In this document: piece by piece, positions 50,160 through 59,097 of the stretch
How the letters are laid out: every line of letters begins with the position of its first letter
How positions within the stretch are numbered: position 1 is the first letter of the stretch
Source of the DNA: Bacillota bacterium
Lineage (GTDB): Bacteria; Bacillota; Clostridia; Tissierellales; Sedimentibacteraceae
Reading direction: 5' to 3'
Length of the DNA stretch: 64,000 bases
Assembly: GCA_023386345.1 (NCBI GenBank)
Contig: JAEWJT010000017.1
Span: 124,001 to 188,000, forward strand
Position numbers and translations under genes: made by a program
Notes under the pieces: model-generated
Databases searched by the model: none
What the model was told of the DNA's origin: nothing
What the model saw: only the letters and a program-made list of their open reading frames with translations

Positions 50160-50188
50160 TTGCATAAATTACCCATATTTGCTAGAAT
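50160..50188 (+). promoter_or_regulatory. Promoter similar to that of the double-HTH regulator
   Basis: TTGCAT (50160-50165), 17-base spacer, TAGAAT (50183-50188). Spacer and flanks match the element at 44898-44926 (CTATTGCATAAATTA, CCATAYTTG in both). It reads toward the gluzincin-PA gene at 50391. Confidence 0.6.
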
Positions 50189-50304
50189 AGTAGTAATGAC
50201 ATAATAATATACTAATCTTATATATAAACCCATACTTAAGATATACTCAGAAGGGCGTGAACGTCTATTGGATGAGCTAATCAGTTGTTTCAATATATCA
50301 TATT

Positions 50305-50376
50305 AAAAATACTAAGGACAAAAAAGTAAAAAAAGATTTTGCAGGAGTAATTGATAATAATTTCTCCAAGAATTAG
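50305..50376 (+). pseudogene. Remnant 3' end of a gluzincin-PA paralogue
   Basis: The frame KNTKDKKVKKDFAGVIDNNF then SKN-stop matches the very C-terminus of the next gene (KNAKDKRVTISKDFIGIIDN, then NSSDN-stop), and the DNA after the stop matches too. It is the tail of a lost copy immediately upstream of the intact gene. Confidence 0.8.
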
Positions 50377-50390
50377 AAAAGTGAGGTATT

Positions 50391-53174
50391 ATGATGAAGC
50401 ATAAAAAAAGATTAGTAATTTTTTGTTTATTAATTCTATTGATTTTAAATAGCCGTACGATTTTTAATAAGCAAGTATCTACACAAGTTCAAGATAATGT
50501 AACTAATAGTTTAAATTACAAGGAAATTGTTTACCCCGGTAGTGGGTACATAGAATTTGTAAGTACTTCAACTGAGCATATAAATTATTATTTTGAAAAA
50601 GAGAAATATACTGAAGAACAGATAGACGAGTTTATAAGTAAGGTTGTAGTTTTACGAAACATCTTAGAAAATAAATATGAAATATCTTTTGAAGAAAAGT
50701 TGTCTATATATGTAAGTGAAAAGAATATATTATACGGGAAAGATAGAAAGATATTTATAGACTCTTTAAGCATAGAAACAGTAGATGTTACAGTTGCTTT
50801 TTTACAGTCTATATTTGGAGATACTTCTAATTATGGATTATGCTATGGTATTGCTTGCTATATAAATGAAAATTTATACAATGTGTCATTTAGCGCTAAT
50901 ATAGAAAATAAAAATTTTGGACAATATTATTCAGTAAATGAAAATCTGTATCTAATGGATTTAACAATTCCAGTTTTTCAAAATATATATTTTTCTGAAG
51001 AACAAAATAGCTACGCATATTCAACGGCATATTATTTTGTTAAAGATTTAATAGAAAGAAAAGGATTGAAATATTCTATTGATTTATTAAAAAAATCATC
51101 AGAACCAAATATAGATTTTGATATTGAATATACAAATGAGAAAAATGTTTGGCTAAAAAATATAGGGGCGGCACTAGAATGTGAAGTTTCAGCAATACCA
51201 ATGAGATATGAGCTAGTCTTAGGTAAGAAAGCAGAAATTTATCCTTATATGATACATACGCCATCTACTGTATCATACTTTGATGTTGAAGAATATTCAA
51301 AACCTACAGAATTAGGGATATCTTATGGCAAACGTGGAAAATACACTATAGAAGAAATGACTGATTTTTTAAATAGAATTCAGAATTTTTGTGATGTTCT
51401 AAAAAATGAAGGGAAAGTTTCATTTGAAAAGCCTATATCTATATATATAAACATAAAAAATTCATTCAAGCTTTTAGATAGAGATATATATTTAAGTGAT
51501 TTAAATATAGAACCTATAGATATTATGACTAGTTTTTTGCAAAGTTTATATGGGTCTAATATCAACTATGGCCTATGCTATGGAATTAGTAGCTATGTAA
51601 ATGAAAAGACAGATGGAATTGAGACTACATTTAACATATCTACTAAAGAGCTAGGGCAATATTATAGTTCAAATATAACAATTATGGACTTGACTATTCC
51701 GGTGTTTCAAACAATATATTTTTCGGAGGAACAAAATAACTACGCATATTCAACAGCATATTATTTTGTTAAAGACTTAATCAACAGAAAAGGATTTAAG
51801 TATACTATTGATTTACTAAAAAATTCAGCAAACTTAGATGTGAACTTTGATATAGAGTATGCACATGAAAAAAATATTTGGTTAACAAGTATAGGTGCAA
51901 CAAAGAAATATGAACATATGGAAATCCCTATAAGATATGAACAAAATTTTGGATCAGATAAAACAACCTATCCTTATATAATATATACACCGTCAACAAT
52001 ATCTTATTTTACTTGCAATGGGGAATTTGAAAGTGATAAAGTAGTTATGGATTATGAATATATAAAGCATTATATGACTATGTATGAAAATGATATTTCG
52101 TCACTAAGAGAATATTTATCCTCGTATTTTGATACAAAAAAAGATGTTATACATTGTTACTACAATGAAAATTTCGATGGAAGCTTTTATACAAGTGAAT
52201 CTTATGATACTAAGGCTAAAATTAAATATTTAGAGCCTATTTGGAACGGTGTTCATGAATATGCGCATTATATTACGTGGAAAGATAGCATGCCCTTGTG
52301 GATGATTGAAGGAATAGCAGAATATTGTTCGAGGTATTTGGAAAACAAAGACGTTTATAGAATTGGATATGAATATTATAATAAAAATATAGCTAATAAT
52401 GAAGAAATGGATAAAGATTATTTAAAATTTAACAATGAACTTTCTGCTTATCGTATGACTAAGAAAATTAAAACTGCTAAAGAGACTATTTCATGGTATG
52501 ATTTAAGTAGAAAAGATCAAGAAGGGGCAGATTTAAGTTATTCAGAAGCTGCTTCTTTAGTCAATTATCTCGTTGATAACTATGGTGAAGAAAAGTTTTT
52601 TAAACTATTTGATGATTATTCTAATTCTAAATTAAAAAAAGCATATGGTAAGGGTTTTAAAGAATTAAAAGAAGAATGGTTAGTAAAATTAAATAATTCT
52701 GTTATGCTTGAATATGTTTTAGGTCCTGATGAATTTAAAATAACATTTACAGATACTAGTGATCAATACTTGCCATCAAAGCGTTCATTTATAGATATGT
52801 TAGATGGAAAAACATATGAGTATGTTGACTGCGGTTTGGGACTCAATAAAGATGATGAGAGAGACCCAAATGCAAATAATTTTGAAGGTCTTGACCTCAA
52901 AGGAAAAATTGCTTTAATACAAAGAGGAACGAAGGGTATAAATTTCTTTTATAAGCAGGTGAACAATGCTGCTAAGGCTGGTGCGGTAGGAGTTATAGTA
53001 TATAATAATGAATCTGGATATGTCAATATGAGTTTAAAAGGTGTTGAGCAAGATATTCCAGCTATAGCAATTTTAATGGAAGACGGAGAATTCCTTAAAA
53101 ATGCTAAGGATAAAAGAGTAACAATAAGTAAAGATTTCATAGGAATAATTGATAATAATTCTTCTGACAATTAG
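50391..53174 (+). CDS. Secreted gluzincin metallopeptidase-PA protein with duplicated module
   Basis: 927 aa, GTGAGG upstream. N-terminal signal or anchor (about 4-22). Then two copies of a ~230-residue module (about 60-290 and 296-525; both contain NYGLCYGI, MDLTIPVFQ.IYFSEEQN, AYSTAYYFVKDLI). A zinc peptidase domain follows: HEYAH at 622-626 and E640 in WMIEGIAEY, a Peptidase_MA-type gluzincin. The C-terminus is a PA domain (about 790-915; GLDLKGKIALIQRG, AAKAGAVGVIVYNN). Probably acts on surface or host protein; target unknown. The lipobox Cys of the paralogue at 53342 is Arg here, so this copy is not a lipoprotein. Confidence 0.8.
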   Translation: MMKHKKRLVIFCLLILLILNSRTIFNKQVSTQVQDNVTNSLNYKEIVYPGSGYIEFVSTSTEHINYYFEKEKYTEEQIDEFISKVVVLRNILENKYEISFEEKLSIYVSEKNILYGKDRKIFIDSLSIETVDVTVAFLQSIFGDTSNYGLCYGIACYINENLYNVSFSANIENKNFGQYYSVNENLYLMDLTIPVFQNIYFSEEQNSYAYSTAYYFVKDLIERKGLKYSIDLLKKSSEPNIDFDIEYTNEKNVWLKNIGAALECEVSAIPMRYELVLGKKAEIYPYMIHTPSTVSYFDVEEYSKPTELGISYGKRGKYTIEEMTDFLNRIQNFCDVLKNEGKVSFEKPISIYINIKNSFKLLDRDIYLSDLNIEPIDIMTSFLQSLYGSNINYGLCYGISSYVNEKTDGIETTFNISTKELGQYYSSNITIMDLTIPVFQTIYFSEEQNNYAYSTAYYFVKDLINRKGFKYTIDLLKNSANLDVNFDIEYAHEKNIWLTSIGATKKYEHMEIPIRYEQNFGSDKTTYPYIIYTPSTISYFTCNGEFESDKVVMDYEYIKHYMTMYENDISSLREYLSSYFDTKKDVIHCYYNENFDGSFYTSESYDTKAKIKYLEPIWNGVHEYAHYITWKDSMPLWMIEGIAEYCSRYLENKDVYRIGYEYYNKNIANNEEMDKDYLKFNNELSAYRMTKKIKTAKETISWYDLSRKDQEGADLSYSEAASLVNYLVDNYGEEKFFKLFDDYSNSKLKKAYGKGFKELKEEWLVKLNNSVMLEYVLGPDEFKITFTDTSDQYLPSKRSFIDMLDGKTYEYVDCGLGLNKDDERDPNANNFEGLDLKGKIALIQRGTKGINFFYKQVNNAAKAGAVGVIVYNNESGYVNMSLKGVEQDIPAIAILMEDGEFLKNAKDKRVTISKDFIGIIDNNSSDN

Positions 53175-53189
53175 AGAAGCAAGGGTACT

Positions 53190-53258
53190 ATGATGAATTA
53201 TAAAAAAATTAATAATTATTTACTTATGATAAGTATAGCAAATTTAAATTTAGTATAA
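53190..53258 (+). pseudogene. Remnant 5' end of a gluzincin-PA paralogue
   Basis: ATGATGAATTATAAAAAAAT and the following codons (MMNYKKINNYLLMISIANL, then stop after 22 residues) resemble the starts of both full copies (MMKHKKRLVIFCL and MTNYKKRLIIICL) with a decayed signal sequence. The GAAGCAAGGGTACT leader also matches that of the intact gene. Confidence 0.65.
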
Positions 53259-53295
53259 GTTTCAGATACTTAAATAAACAAAATATTTGATTAAT

Positions 53296-53336
53296 AAAAG
53301 GTGAGGATATGCTATTATTGGCAATTCTCACCTTTT
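53296..53336. terminator. Bidirectional terminator between the two gluzincin-PA genes
   Basis: 10-bp perfect stem AAAAGGTGAG / CTCACCTTTT with a 21-base loop; T tracts on both sides. Confidence 0.75.
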
Positions 53337-53341
53337 AATAT

Positions 53342-55429
53342 TTAATCTTCAAAAGAATAATCATTAATTATTCCCACTAAGTCCTTGCTTATAGTAACTT
53401 TTTTATCCTTAGCATTTTTTAGAAATTCGCCATTTTTCATGCTTATGGATATAGCGGGTACATCATATTCTACTCCGCTTAACAGCATACTGACTTCTCC
53501 GGGCTCATTATTATACACTATGACCCCTATAGCTCCAGCTTTAGCAGCGTTATTTACCTGCTGATAGAATTTTACTATTCCCTTTGTTCCTCTTTGTATT
53601 AAAGCGATTTTACCATTGAGGTCAAGACTTTCAAAATCATTTGCATTTGGAGTTCTCTCATCATCTTTATTACGTCCAAGTCCACAATCTACATATTCAT
53701 ATGTTTTCCCATCCAATATATCTATAAATGAACGCCTTGATGGTAAGTATTGATCACTCGTGTCTTTGAATGTAATCTTAAATCCCTCTGGTCCTTCAAT
53801 ACAATCAAACATTATAGTAGCATTTAATTTTTTTAGCCATTCTTCTTTTAATTCTAAAAATGTTTTGCTATATATTTCATTTAATTTAGAATAATCGTTA
53901 TGTAGTTCAAAAAATTTCTCTTCACCATATGTTTTAATCAAATAATTTACAAGTGAGCTTGCTTCACTGTAACTTAGGCTTCTTTCGTCTTCTTCTCCAA
54001 TTCTCGCTGTATTGTTGTATACGCGTGCAACAGTTCTTTTTTCATCATCTGTTATCTTGCTGTTATAATAAGCTATAAACTCTTGATAAAACAACAAGAA
54101 ACTATTATTTATCTCTTTGTTTTTTGCGGCTAAGTTTTTATTGTATAAATCTATGATTTTATTATCATCATATTTACTATTATATTCATTCATCATTCTA
54201 TATACGCCTTTATCTTCCAAGTAATTAGCACAATAATCTGCTATTCCCTCAATCATCCATGAAGGAAGATCACTCTTGGATGTGAGATAATGTGCATATT
54301 CATGAGCTCCTGCATATAACGGTGATGAATATGAAATACCCTCATTCTCATCATGAAAATAGCTCATGCCATCATCTTTTTCTTTAAAAGTACATGTTAT
54401 AATATTCTTGTTTGTGTCAATATATGGTGACAGATAATTTTTCAATGCTGTTATATCTTGTTCATACATAGTCAAGTAATGTTTTACATAATCATAAGTC
54501 ATGACAATTTTTTCATACTCGAAATTTTCATTGGGGGTAAAATAAGATATTGTTGATGGTGTATATAAGGCATAAGGGTAGGTTTTTGAGTTTTTCCTTA
54601 ATAATAGCTTATATCTTATAGGTATTATTGGAACTTCACAATTTTGCACTGAACCTAGTTTTTTTAGCCATATATTTTTTTCATTTGTATACTCCGTATC
54701 AAAAGCTATTTCTACTTTTTGTGAATCTTTTAATAAATTCACAGAATACTCAAGTCCTTTTCTTTCAATTAAGTCTTTGACAAAATAGTATGATGAGGCA
54801 TAAGCGTATTTGTTTTGTTCTTCATTAAAATAAATTTTTTGAAATACTGGAATAGTTAAGTCCATAATTATTAAATTTTCACTCGTAGAGTAATATTGTT
54901 TAAGTTCTTCGAGTGATATACTCGGCGCAATAGAAGCATTATACAATTTTTCATTTACATAGCAGGCAAATCCATAGCATAGACCATAGTTGCTTGTATC
55001 TCCAAATGAAGCTTGTAAAAAAGCAACTGTAACATCTACTGTTTCTAAATCAAAGTTATTTAAAAATATTTTTCCATTTTCACTTCCAAATGTGTGTTTT
55101 TCACTAATAAATACAGACAAAGGTTCTTCAAAAAATATTTTAAATTCATTTTCAAAATTAGTGCGAAGAGTTTCAACTTTATTGATAAAACTATTTATTT
55201 GTTCTTCAGTATATTGATTAATTTCAAAATAATAATTAATTTGTTCAGTTGATAAAGTCTCAAACTCTATGTAATCTCTGCTGCCCTGAACAAAGTCTTT
55301 ATAATTAGAGCCTTTAGTTATATTATATATAACTTTTTTTGAAGTTTGATTATTTGAAATTGTGCAGCTGCTAAGAAGCAATATAGTCAATAAACAAATA
55401 ATAATTAATCTTTTTTTATAATTAGTCAT
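53342..55429 (-). CDS. Gluzincin metallopeptidase-PA lipoprotein
   Basis: 695 aa from the ATG at 55429, which has GGAG 9 bases upstream (an ATG three codons earlier touches the site). Lipoprotein signal with LLLSSC (Cys about 22). One copy of the ~230-residue module (about 60-290), then the peptidase domain with HEYAH (AGAHEYAHYLTSKSDL) and WMIEGIADY, and a PA domain (LDLNGKIALIQRG, AAKAGAIGVIVYNN). Convergent with its larger paralogue at 50391; the sequence identity is high in the PA region. Length differs from that copy by one module. Confidence 0.8.
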   Translation of the reverse strand: MTNYKKRLIIICLLTILLLSSCTISNNQTSKKVIYNITKGSNYKDFVQGSRDYIEFETLSTEQINYYFEINQYTEEQINSFINKVETLRTNFENEFKIFFEEPLSVFISEKHTFGSENGKIFLNNFDLETVDVTVAFLQASFGDTSNYGLCYGFACYVNEKLYNASIAPSISLEELKQYYSTSENLIIMDLTIPVFQKIYFNEEQNKYAYASSYYFVKDLIERKGLEYSVNLLKDSQKVEIAFDTEYTNEKNIWLKKLGSVQNCEVPIIPIRYKLLLRKNSKTYPYALYTPSTISYFTPNENFEYEKIVMTYDYVKHYLTMYEQDITALKNYLSPYIDTNKNIITCTFKEKDDGMSYFHDENEGISYSSPLYAGAHEYAHYLTSKSDLPSWMIEGIADYCANYLEDKGVYRMMNEYNSKYDDNKIIDLYNKNLAAKNKEINNSFLLFYQEFIAYYNSKITDDEKRTVARVYNNTARIGEEDERSLSYSEASSLVNYLIKTYGEEKFFELHNDYSKLNEIYSKTFLELKEEWLKKLNATIMFDCIEGPEGFKITFKDTSDQYLPSRRSFIDILDGKTYEYVDCGLGRNKDDERTPNANDFESLDLNGKIALIQRGTKGIVKFYQQVNNAAKAGAIGVIVYNNEPGEVSMLLSGVEYDVPAISISMKNGEFLKNAKDKKVTISKDLVGIINDYSFED

Positions 55430-55586
55430 TGAATTCATCTCCGTTCTGTTTAAAGATACCTATCTAATAATTTATTACTATGTAAAAATTATATTACAGT
55501 ACAAATAGTATGCCATTGTTACTATCTTAGCAAATATAGACAATTTTGGCAATGGAAATTTTATTTACCAGGAAAGCATTTAAAAA

Positions 55587-55618
55587 ACAAAAAAGCCTTT
55601 AAAAAAAGACTTTTTTGT
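55587..55618. terminator. Terminator of the CoA-transferase operon
   Basis: Stem ACAAAAAAG / CTTTTTTGT with the inner CCTTTAAAAAAAGA; on the minus strand it follows the subunit B stop by 53 bases and ends in a T run. Confidence 0.7.
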
Positions 55619-55670
55619 ACTATAATAAAAAATAAAGAGAAACTAATTTAATTTATAAAATAATAAAGTT

Positions 55671-56327
55671 TTAAACTCCAAATCTCTTAATATCTTCAGG
55701 TATTATCAACTTTGCTCCTGTTGCGGCTACAACTTCTTCTACCGTTGCCTCAGGTCCTAGCTCTTTTAAAACTAAACCCTCTTTAGTTACCTCTATAACA
55801 GCCATTTCTGTTATGATTAGGTTTACTTGCTCTTTTGCTGTTAGCGGAAGTGTGCATTTATCAAGTATTTTATGCTCGCCCTTTTGAGTGTGCTGCATTG
55901 CTACTATAACATTTTTCGCACCTACTACTAGGTCCATAGCTCCGCCCATTCCTGGCACCATTTTTCCTGGTATCTTCCAGTTGGCAAGATTTCCTTTTTC
56001 ATCTACCTGCAAAGCTCCTAGAACTGTTGCGTCAACATGACTACCTCTTATAATTCCAAATGATGTACAGCTATCGAAATAACATCCACCCGGAAGTATT
56101 GTAACTGGCTGTCCTCCAGCATTAACTAACTCCATATCTATTTTGTCAGCTGAGGGAGCAGGTCCAAGTCCTAAAAATCCATTTTCAGATTGGAAGGTTA
56201 CATCAACATCTTCAGGTATGTAATTTGCTACTAATGTAGGAAGACCTATACCCAAATTTACAACATCACCGTCTTTTAGCTCCTCGGCAACTCTTCTTGC
56301 TATAACTACCTTTGCATCTAATGCCAT
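55671..56327 (-). CDS. 3-oxoacid/acetoacetate CoA-transferase subunit B
   Basis: 218 aa, GGAGGTGA upstream. Beta subunit with the catalytic Glu in SENGFLGLGP (about residues 47-56) and GLPTLVANYIP, GGCYFDSCTSFGIIRGSHVD, PGMGGAMDLVVGAKNVIVAM. With subunit A it moves CoA between acetoacetate or butyrate and acetate. AtoA or CtfB are the usual names; which substrate cannot be told. Start overlaps the subunit A stop by one base. Confidence 0.93.
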   Translation of the reverse strand: MALDAKVVIARRVAEELKDGDVVNLGIGLPTLVANYIPEDVDVTFQSENGFLGLGPAPSADKIDMELVNAGGQPVTILPGGCYFDSCTSFGIIRGSHVDATVLGALQVDEKGNLANWKIPGKMVPGMGGAMDLVVGAKNVIVAMQHTQKGEHKILDKCTLPLTAKEQVNLIITEMAVIEVTKEGLVLKELGPEATVEEVVAATGAKLIIPEDIKRFGV

Positions 56328-56980
56328 TATTTGTCACCTCCAACTATATAATCAACAAATATTCCTGATGTAGTAACATGTTCAGGATCTATTTCTCCGA
56401 TTTCAACAATTTTTTCTGCTTGAACTATTACAGTATCAGCAGCTGTCGCCATAATTGGATTGAAATTTTTCATTGTCTTATTATAAACTATATTTCCTTT
56501 TTTATCTACAACACTTCCGAACAATAAAGCAACATCCGCCTTTAATGGCAATTCAAGAATATACTCTGCTCCATTGATAGTTTTCTTTTCTTTTCCTTCT
56601 TCTACCTCTGTTCCAATTCCTGTAGGTGTATAAAATCCTCCAAGTCCTGCTCCGGCACATCTTATTCTTTCTGCAAGTGTTCCTTGTGGAACTAAGTCAA
56701 TAATAGTTTCACCTGAGTTCATTTGATTTGCAGATTCTGGATTTGTACCTATATGTGATACTATCATTCTGCTAAATTGTTTTGTAACAACCATTTTTCC
56801 AACACCTCTGTCTGGAAAACCTGAGTCATTGCAGACTAGCGTTAAATTTTTTACCCCTTTTTCAATTAATGCGTCAATTAATTTTTCAGGAGTACCATTA
56901 GCTAAAAATCCACCAATCATTACAGTCATACCGTCTTTAACTTTATCGACTGCTTCTTTAATAGAAATTATTTTGTTCAT
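56327..56980 (-). CDS. 3-oxoacid/acetoacetate CoA-transferase subunit A
   Basis: 217 aa. Alpha subunit with the glycine-rich CoA site MIGGFLANGTPEKLIDAL, VGKMVVTKQFSRMIVSHIG, GAGLGGFYTPTGIGTEVEEG and YNKTMKNFNPIMATAADTVI. AtoD/CtfA-like. Promoter TTGAAA-N17-TATAAT about 110 bases upstream. In fermenting Clostridia this enzyme serves butyrate or acetoacetate metabolism after amino-acid breakdown. Confidence 0.93.
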   Translation of the reverse strand: MNKIISIKEAVDKVKDGMTVMIGGFLANGTPEKLIDALIEKGVKNLTLVCNDSGFPDRGVGKMVVTKQFSRMIVSHIGTNPESANQMNSGETIIDLVPQGTLAERIRCAGAGLGGFYTPTGIGTEVEEGKEKKTINGAEYILELPLKADVALLFGSVVDKKGNIVYNKTMKNFNPIMATAADTVIVQAEKIVEIGEIDPEHVTTSGIFVDYIVGGDK

Positions 56981-57283
56981 TACAATTTACATTCCTTTCT
57001 TTTGAGTTAATCTCATTGTAAAAATTTTATATTTATAAATTTAATCATCTAGGGAATAGTTTTAAATTATTTTTGAGATTTATGAAAATATTATACATTA
57101 AATCAAAAAGCTTTTCAAGCTACTAATAAACAAAATTTTTTTGCTTCTTTTAAAGAAATTTTTATTAAGTGTATAAAAAACCTTTATTTGTAAATATTAG
57201 TAATAAAAGAATGTTAATGGTACTTTAAAATAAGAAAGTTAAAAACTTTTATATTCAATAAAAAATCGTTGTGAGGAAAGCTT
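56981..57283. other. Intergenic region between CoA-transferase and germination genes
   Basis: 303 AT-rich bases without a gene. Contains the minus-strand promoter at 57090-57118. No clear sigma-F or sigma-G promoter was recognised toward the plus-strand genes. Confidence 0.5.
57090..57118 (-). promoter_or_regulatory. CoA-transferase promoter
   Basis: Minus strand TTGAAA (57118-57113), 17 bases, TATAAT (57095-57090), reading toward the subunit A gene. Confidence 0.75.
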
Positions 57284-57487
57284 ATGTTTTTATTAAATGA
57301 ATTAAAAAGCACATTAAATAATGGCGTAGTCGCTGTTTTTATCATAATAAGCTACACTTTGACATTTAAAACAAGTAAGCAGCTAAAACAGTCTGGAAAA
57401 TATAAAGATTCCAATATAGTGATGGGTATAGGTATATTTTATGGATTATTTTCAGTTGCTGCGGTGGTTTTAATGGCAATTTATTAG
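57284..57487 (+). CDS. Small two-TM protein upstream of gerA operon
   Basis: 67 aa, TGAGGAAAG upstream of the ATG. Two hydrophobic segments (VVAVFIIISYTLTF and GIGIFYGLFSVAAVVLMAI) with a basic loop (KTSKQLKQSGKYKDSN). Its size and place directly before a gerA operon recall the small CLC_0170-type proteins of clostridial germination loci, but I cannot confirm the family. Confidence 0.65.
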   Translation: MFLLNELKSTLNNGVVAVFIIISYTLTFKTSKQLKQSGKYKDSNIVMGIGIFYGLFSVAAVVLMAIY

Positions 57488-57569
57488 GGATGTCAAATTT
57501 AGTACAAGTATAATAAAATTATTCTTTACTATTTTCACAGATAACAAGAATTATAAAATGGAGGACAAG

Positions 57570-59060
57570 ATGAATAACAACACAAATAACACAGATATAC
57601 ATATTAAATTAAATCAAACAATTTTATCATTAAAGGAAATCTTTAAGGATACGGATGATATTGTTTATAGAACAATCGAATGTGGTAAAAAAGAAAAAAC
57701 TAAGATGTGTCTTGTCTATGTAGACGGTTTGACATCAAAGGATAGTGTTAGCGATTTTGCTATAGAAACATTGATGCAACATTTTGATGCAGCAGAATTT
57801 GAGAAAAATTCAACGAAGGAATTGGACAAAATAGCAGCACTCAAAAGCATAGCAACATCAGAGATAAGCTCTATTGAAAATTTACCTATGGCTGTGGATA
57901 AAATTCTATCAGGCGAAACTGTATTATTCATAGACGGCTGTACAAGAGCAATTATGATTTCGTCAAGGGGCTGGCCAATGAGAGGAATCTCTGAGCCTGT
58001 AGCCGAAACCTTGCTTAGAGGACCTCGCGACGGTTTTAATGAAACACTCAAGGTTAATATTACATTGATAAGAAGAAGGATAAAGGATCCTAAGCTAAAG
58101 GTTAAATATTTAAAAGTTGGTACTTTATCAAAAACAGATATAGCCTTGCTTTATATGGAGGGAAAGGTAAACAAGCCTGTTTTAGAAGAACTTCAGAAAA
58201 GACTATCTAAAATCAATATAGAGGCTGTTCTTGAAAGTTCTTATATAGAAGAATTGATAGAGGATCATAATTTATCCCCATTTCCTCAGGTTGAAAATAC
58301 ACAAAGACCGGATGCGGCGGCTTCTGCTATATTTGAGGGCAGAGTTGTTATAGGTATAGACAATACTCCTCAGGTGCTTATAGTGCCGGCTATAATGGCT
58401 GTTTTTATGCAATCTTCAGAGGACTATTATGAGAGGTGGATTCCATCTTGTATTATAAGAATGTTTAGATATCTTGCATTGCCGATAACAGTATTGCTGC
58501 CGGCTTTGTATGTTGCGATAACAAGTTTTCATCCTAATATGATTCCTACCGACCTTGTATTGTATATTGGAGCTTCGAGGGCAAGAGTACCTTTTCCAGT
58601 CTGGCTTGAAGCTAGTGTAGTCGAAGTTTTAATGGAGCTTATACGGGAGGCAGGAATGAGAATAGTAGGTCCTATTGGCTCAACCATAGGAATAGTCGGA
58701 GGACTTGTTATAGGGCAGGCGTCGGTAGAGGCAGGGCTAATTTCACCCTTAGTAATAATTATTGTAGCTTTAACTACGATATCTTCATTTGCGATACCGA
58801 GCTATAATTTTTCTACTTCACTAAGAATGTTAAGATTTTTGTTTATTATACTCGCTGCTACACTTGGATTATTTGGAGTGGCACTTGGAATTTGCTTGTT
58901 ATTGACACATTTATGCTCGTTAAAAAGCATGGGAATACCGTATATGGCTCCATTTACTAGCTTTGTAGAAAATAAACGCGATTTAAAGGATACTATTGTA
59001 AGGCCACGAATAAAGAACATGGTTCATAAACCACAGTATTTAAGAAAGGATAATAAATAA
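57570..59060 (+). CDS. Spore germination protein GerA family, subunit A
   Basis: 496 aa from the ATG at 57570 (GGAGG 6 bases upstream; the earlier ATG at 57558 overlaps the site). N-terminal soluble domains (about 1-270) and a C-terminal membrane part with five or so helices. GerA family motifs: VLFIDGCTRAIMISSRGWPM, EPVAETLLRGPRDGFNETL, RRRIKDPKLKV and FPQVENTQRPDAAASAIFEG. Part of a three-subunit germinant receptor in the inner spore membrane, with the next two genes. Confidence 0.95.
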   Translation: MNNNTNNTDIHIKLNQTILSLKEIFKDTDDIVYRTIECGKKEKTKMCLVYVDGLTSKDSVSDFAIETLMQHFDAAEFEKNSTKELDKIAALKSIATSEISSIENLPMAVDKILSGETVLFIDGCTRAIMISSRGWPMRGISEPVAETLLRGPRDGFNETLKVNITLIRRRIKDPKLKVKYLKVGTLSKTDIALLYMEGKVNKPVLEELQKRLSKINIEAVLESSYIEELIEDHNLSPFPQVENTQRPDAAASAIFEGRVVIGIDNTPQVLIVPAIMAVFMQSSEDYYERWIPSCIIRMFRYLALPITVLLPALYVAITSFHPNMIPTDLVLYIGASRARVPFPVWLEASVVEVLMELIREAGMRIVGPIGSTIGIVGGLVIGQASVEAGLISPLVIIIVALTTISSFAIPSYNFSTSLRMLRFLFIILAATLGLFGVALGICLLLTHLCSLKSMGIPYMAPFTSFVENKRDLKDTIVRPRIKNMVHKPQYLRKDNK

Positions 59061-59097
59061 TTATTTATTAAAATTAAACACATAAGGAGGACAAATA

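Larger units (their letters stand above)
49921..50304. other. Gene-poor stretch upstream of the gluzincin locus
   Basis: About 380 bases without a supported gene. Contents: a frame lacking a start codon (about 49970-50206, '..VKLKTAINGKLKESY..') that may be a remnant, a terminator at 50103-50136, and a promoter at 50160-50188. Confidence 0.5.

Noticed and set aside
49970..50206. Open frame of about 75 codons before the gluzincin locus
   Set aside because: No start codon or ribosome site, and it runs through a strong hairpin and a promoter. Possible remnant only; no transposase motif seen.
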